A stretch of DNA of 6,611 nt from Micavibrio aeruginosavorus. Lineage in GTDB: Bacteria; Pseudomonadota; Alphaproteobacteria; Micavibrionales; Micavibrionaceae. Both the position numbers and the translations under genes were made by a program. Shown here one piece after another: positions 5,123 to 6,611 of the stretch. Under the pieces are notes generated by a model that worked only from the letters and a program-made list of their open reading frames with translations, was not told the DNA's origin and made no database searches. Every line of letters starts with the position of its first letter. Position 1 is the stretch's first letter. The stretch covers positions 1 to 6,611 of the forward strand of contig QFNK01000105.1 of NCBI GenBank assembly GCA_003240795.1, given 5' to 3'.

Positions 5123-6079
5123 TTAGTCAAAGCGGTCTAGTTTCGCGACCATGTTAGGATAAGCAATCTTGGCAGCACCAATCTTCCACCCGCAAATCTC
5201 TTTGAATATTTCAGTTCCTTCTGTCTTGTACATTTCTACTGGAACGAAAGGCGCACCGCAATTAATAGGATTGAACAAACGATGCCGACCATTGCTGAAT
5301 TGCAATGGACGCTCACGATTCAAACCGTAACTGATATATGGCATTTCAATCGCTCTTCCGATGATAGAGCCTCTTAAATGCTGCGCACTGGTTTCGCGCG
5401 AGGATTGATGAAGAATAGCATCATATCCTGTCGCCCATGTTTCTTTATTAACCTCTTCCCATGTCTTTTTAAGAGTACATAAAGTTTGCTCAAGCGTTGT
5501 GCTTTGCCGCTCCCATAACGCGCGAACCTTTGTAGAATCTGCTATAATGATTTCAAAATCATTACGCATGTGGTCTGAATCAAATGTCGCCTTGTAATAA
5601 AGATTACCGCCTGGCGCATCAGGAGTCAGAACGGGGTAGAATTCCCTCGAACCACCTTCATACAATTTATCACCTTGAGCAAATGTCTCTATAACCGATT
5701 TATTACCTATCATCGTCTCATAGTTCTCAACACTGCCCCTCAACATCCGGTTAAACCGTATACCGTCATGTACGCTACCGTTTTGAAAAGTGATTTTCGT
5801 ACAAAGACCGTTTTTTTCATTGAATGTGACAGGCGTAATCCATGGCCCTTTTACGAATTGCCAGTTGATGTCGGACAACCCGTGATTTGGAAAGAAATAA
5901 TCGCGCGCTGCCTTAGCTGCTGTCAGAATATTTTCAGACACCAAACCGCCAGCATTTTCCTCTATTTCAAAAAGATGGATATAGGGACCGCTCGGGGAAA
6001 CATGTATGCCACAAACCGAAGCCACATGTTTGGTTTCGGGGGCAGCAGGTGAAAATTCAAAGACATTAATATTACTCAT
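5123..6079 (-). CDS. Uncharacterised protein with C-terminal GRHR motif, ParB/sulfiredoxin-like candidate
   Basis: A 318-residue soluble protein with no signal peptide or membrane segment. Most of it I do not recognise. Near the C-terminus, residues 246-283 run MPYISYGLN...LQFSNGRHRLFNPINCGAPFVPVEM. An 'F.(N/D)GRHR......G...VPV' stretch resembles what I recall of ParB/sulfiredoxin-fold proteins, above all the plasmid fertility inhibition factor family (FiwA, Osa relatives), where the arginine-rich turn binds nucleotide. The N-terminal ~240 residues would then be a separate, unknown region; residues 185-215 look helical and charged. GC content is by eye near 40%, far below the desulfurase gene. 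The start has no clear Shine-Dalgarno; it is chosen as the first ATG, beneath a GATC-TTTC-GATC inverted repeat. The gene lies 95 bases downstream of the secreted protein gene, same strand, possibly both on a transferred segment. Confidence 0.75.
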   Translation of the reverse strand: MSNINVFEFSPAAPETKHVASVCGIHVSPSGPYIHLFEIEENAGGLVSENILTAAKAARDYFFPNHGLSDINWQFVKGPWITPVTFNEKNGLCTKITFQNGSVHDGIRFNRMLRGSVENYETMIGNKSVIETFAQGDKLYEGGSREFYPVLTPDAPGGNLYYKATFDSDHMRNDFEIIIADSTKVRALWERQSTTLEQTLCTLKKTWEEVNKETWATGYDAILHQSSRETSAQHLRGSIIGRAIEMPYISYGLNRERPLQFSNGRHRLFNPINCGAPFVPVEMYKTEGTEIFKEICGWKIGAAKIAYPNMVAKLDRFD

Positions 6080-6174
6080 GATCGAAAGATCGTCATTTTA
6101 TCATAAGGGAATTTATGCATATTGTTTGCAAATTTGAAAATTTTCAAAAATTCCTAAAAATATAATTACAAAGC
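6080..6174. promoter_or_regulatory. AT-rich intergenic region with nested palindromes
   Basis: The gap between the two AT-rich genes holds TTTGCAAA (6125-6132) directly abutting a 16-base perfect palindrome TTTGAAAATTTTCAAA (6133-6148). On the minus strand TTTTCA followed after 17 bases by CATAAA could be a promoter for the GRHR gene, with the palindrome overlapping its -35, as an operator would. Pairing is exact; regulatory meaning is inferred. AT-rich DNA gives such palindromes by chance more often than GC-rich DNA. Confidence 0.35.
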
Positions 6175-6597
6175 TTATTTAATCCCCGGCGCTCGCACGG
6201 TAATAGAAGAATAGGTTTTCCCCCCGACTTCTACCTTTGATTTCTCCATCCAGACACCTTGCGGGAAATACTGCTTATAAGCTGTTTTTGCCTGTTTCAT
6301 ATATTCGCGTAAATCAGCGTCGTTTTGATAGCTTTGCTTCGCATCGGCGAAAGCCTTGCAAAACTGCTTCTTGGCATTTGAATCCGTAAGGAAAAGCTCT
6401 TCGTTTTTATCACCGATCACACAAATGCCGTAACCGACATCAAACGCATCGAGCTTGATGGCCTTTCCGCTATCAAGCAGTTTTTCTATGACAGGAGGCA
6501 CCAAAGAATTGGCTTGCGCTTCTTGAAAAACACCGGCTATCGCCCCTACTGCACCTATAACCGTTGCGGCGATTGTATTCTTGCTCATGACACTCAT
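6175..6597 (-). CDS. Small secreted protein of unknown function
   Basis: A 140-residue protein I do not recognise. The N-terminus has one Lys (K6), a hydrophobic core (IAATVIGAVGAIAGVF) and an AQA|N cleavage site after residue 29, so it is probably exported by Sec and processed by signal peptidase I to a mature form of about 111 residues. The mature part is Lys-rich and mostly helical in appearance (about residues 74-110). It has only two cysteines, Cys59 and Cys80, which could form one disulfide in the periplasm. The ATG ending at 6597 has AAAGGGG seven bases upstream; Met4 would be 16 bases away, so I use the first. The gene starts 14 bases from the right window edge, so its upstream context is unseen. 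Like its downstream neighbour it is more AT-rich than the rest of the window. Confidence 0.75.
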   Translation of the reverse strand: MSVMSKNTIAATVIGAVGAIAGVFQEAQANSLVPPVIEKLLDSGKAIKLDAFDVGYGICVIGDKNEELFLTDSNAKKQFCKAFADAKQSYQNDADLREYMKQAKTAYKQYFPQGVWMEKSKVEVGGKTYSSITVRAPGIK

Positions 6598-6611
6598 CTT
6601 TACGCCCCTTT

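Noticed and set aside
6077..6097. Six-codon upstream frame (minus strand) whose TGA overlaps the GRHR gene start as ATGA
   Set aside because: It has no Shine-Dalgarno and could easily arise by chance; too weak to call a leader peptide.

Overview
The window looks like a chromosomal segment of an alphaproteobacterium. The clues are the family-level look of an alpha/beta hydrolase next to a NifS-like cysteine desulfurase and an adrenodoxin-type ferredoxin, an AsmA-like/DUF3971 protein beside a Bcp peroxiredoxin, and GC-rich codon use over the first 5 kb. The order is not certain; a Rhodospirillales- or Micavibrio-like lineage would fit. The last 1.5 kb is clearly more AT-rich and holds two genes I cannot assign to a known function.

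Layout, left to right. (1) The start of an AsmA-like membrane-anchored protein on the minus strand (1-320), cut by the left edge. (2) Divergent from it, a Bcp-type peroxiredoxin (471-938, +). (3) A minus-strand block read right to left: alpha/beta hydrolase (2714-3388), an intrinsic terminator (about 2661-2690), a Bcr/CflA-type MFS drug exporter (1418-2629), and a small SMR exporter (988-1302). (4) Divergent from the hydrolase, a plus-strand pair for iron-sulfur biology: cysteine desulfurase (3568-4671) and [2Fe-2S] ferredoxin (4735-5070). (5) Two AT-rich minus-strand genes, a 318-residue protein with a GRHR motif (5123-6079) and a 140-residue secreted protein (6175-6597). No stretch over 300 bases lacks a gene.

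The best-supported find is a regulatory RNA. The 5' leader of the SMR gene contains two hairpins with ACGA and ACGG tetraloops closed by GGG/CCC-type stems, a short linker, then the ribosome binding site. This is the architecture of the guanidine-II (mini-ykkC) riboswitch. The gene behind it carries all five residues I associate with guanidinium binding in Gdx exporters (E13, W16, S42, Y59, W62). RNA and protein therefore point independently to guanidinium sensing and export. A good sigma-70-like promoter places the transcript start at the first base of hairpin 1. That same hairpin, followed by T6, also looks like the terminator of the upstream MFS gene.

Other points of interest: the hydrolase has Gln where the nucleophilic Ser is expected; the desulfurase lacks a normally spaced Shine-Dalgarno and may be leaderless; a dispersed-repeat-like sequence sits between the desulfurase and the ferredoxin; and the GRHR protein resembles ParB/sulfiredoxin-fold plasmid fertility inhibition proteins in a short C-terminal stretch.
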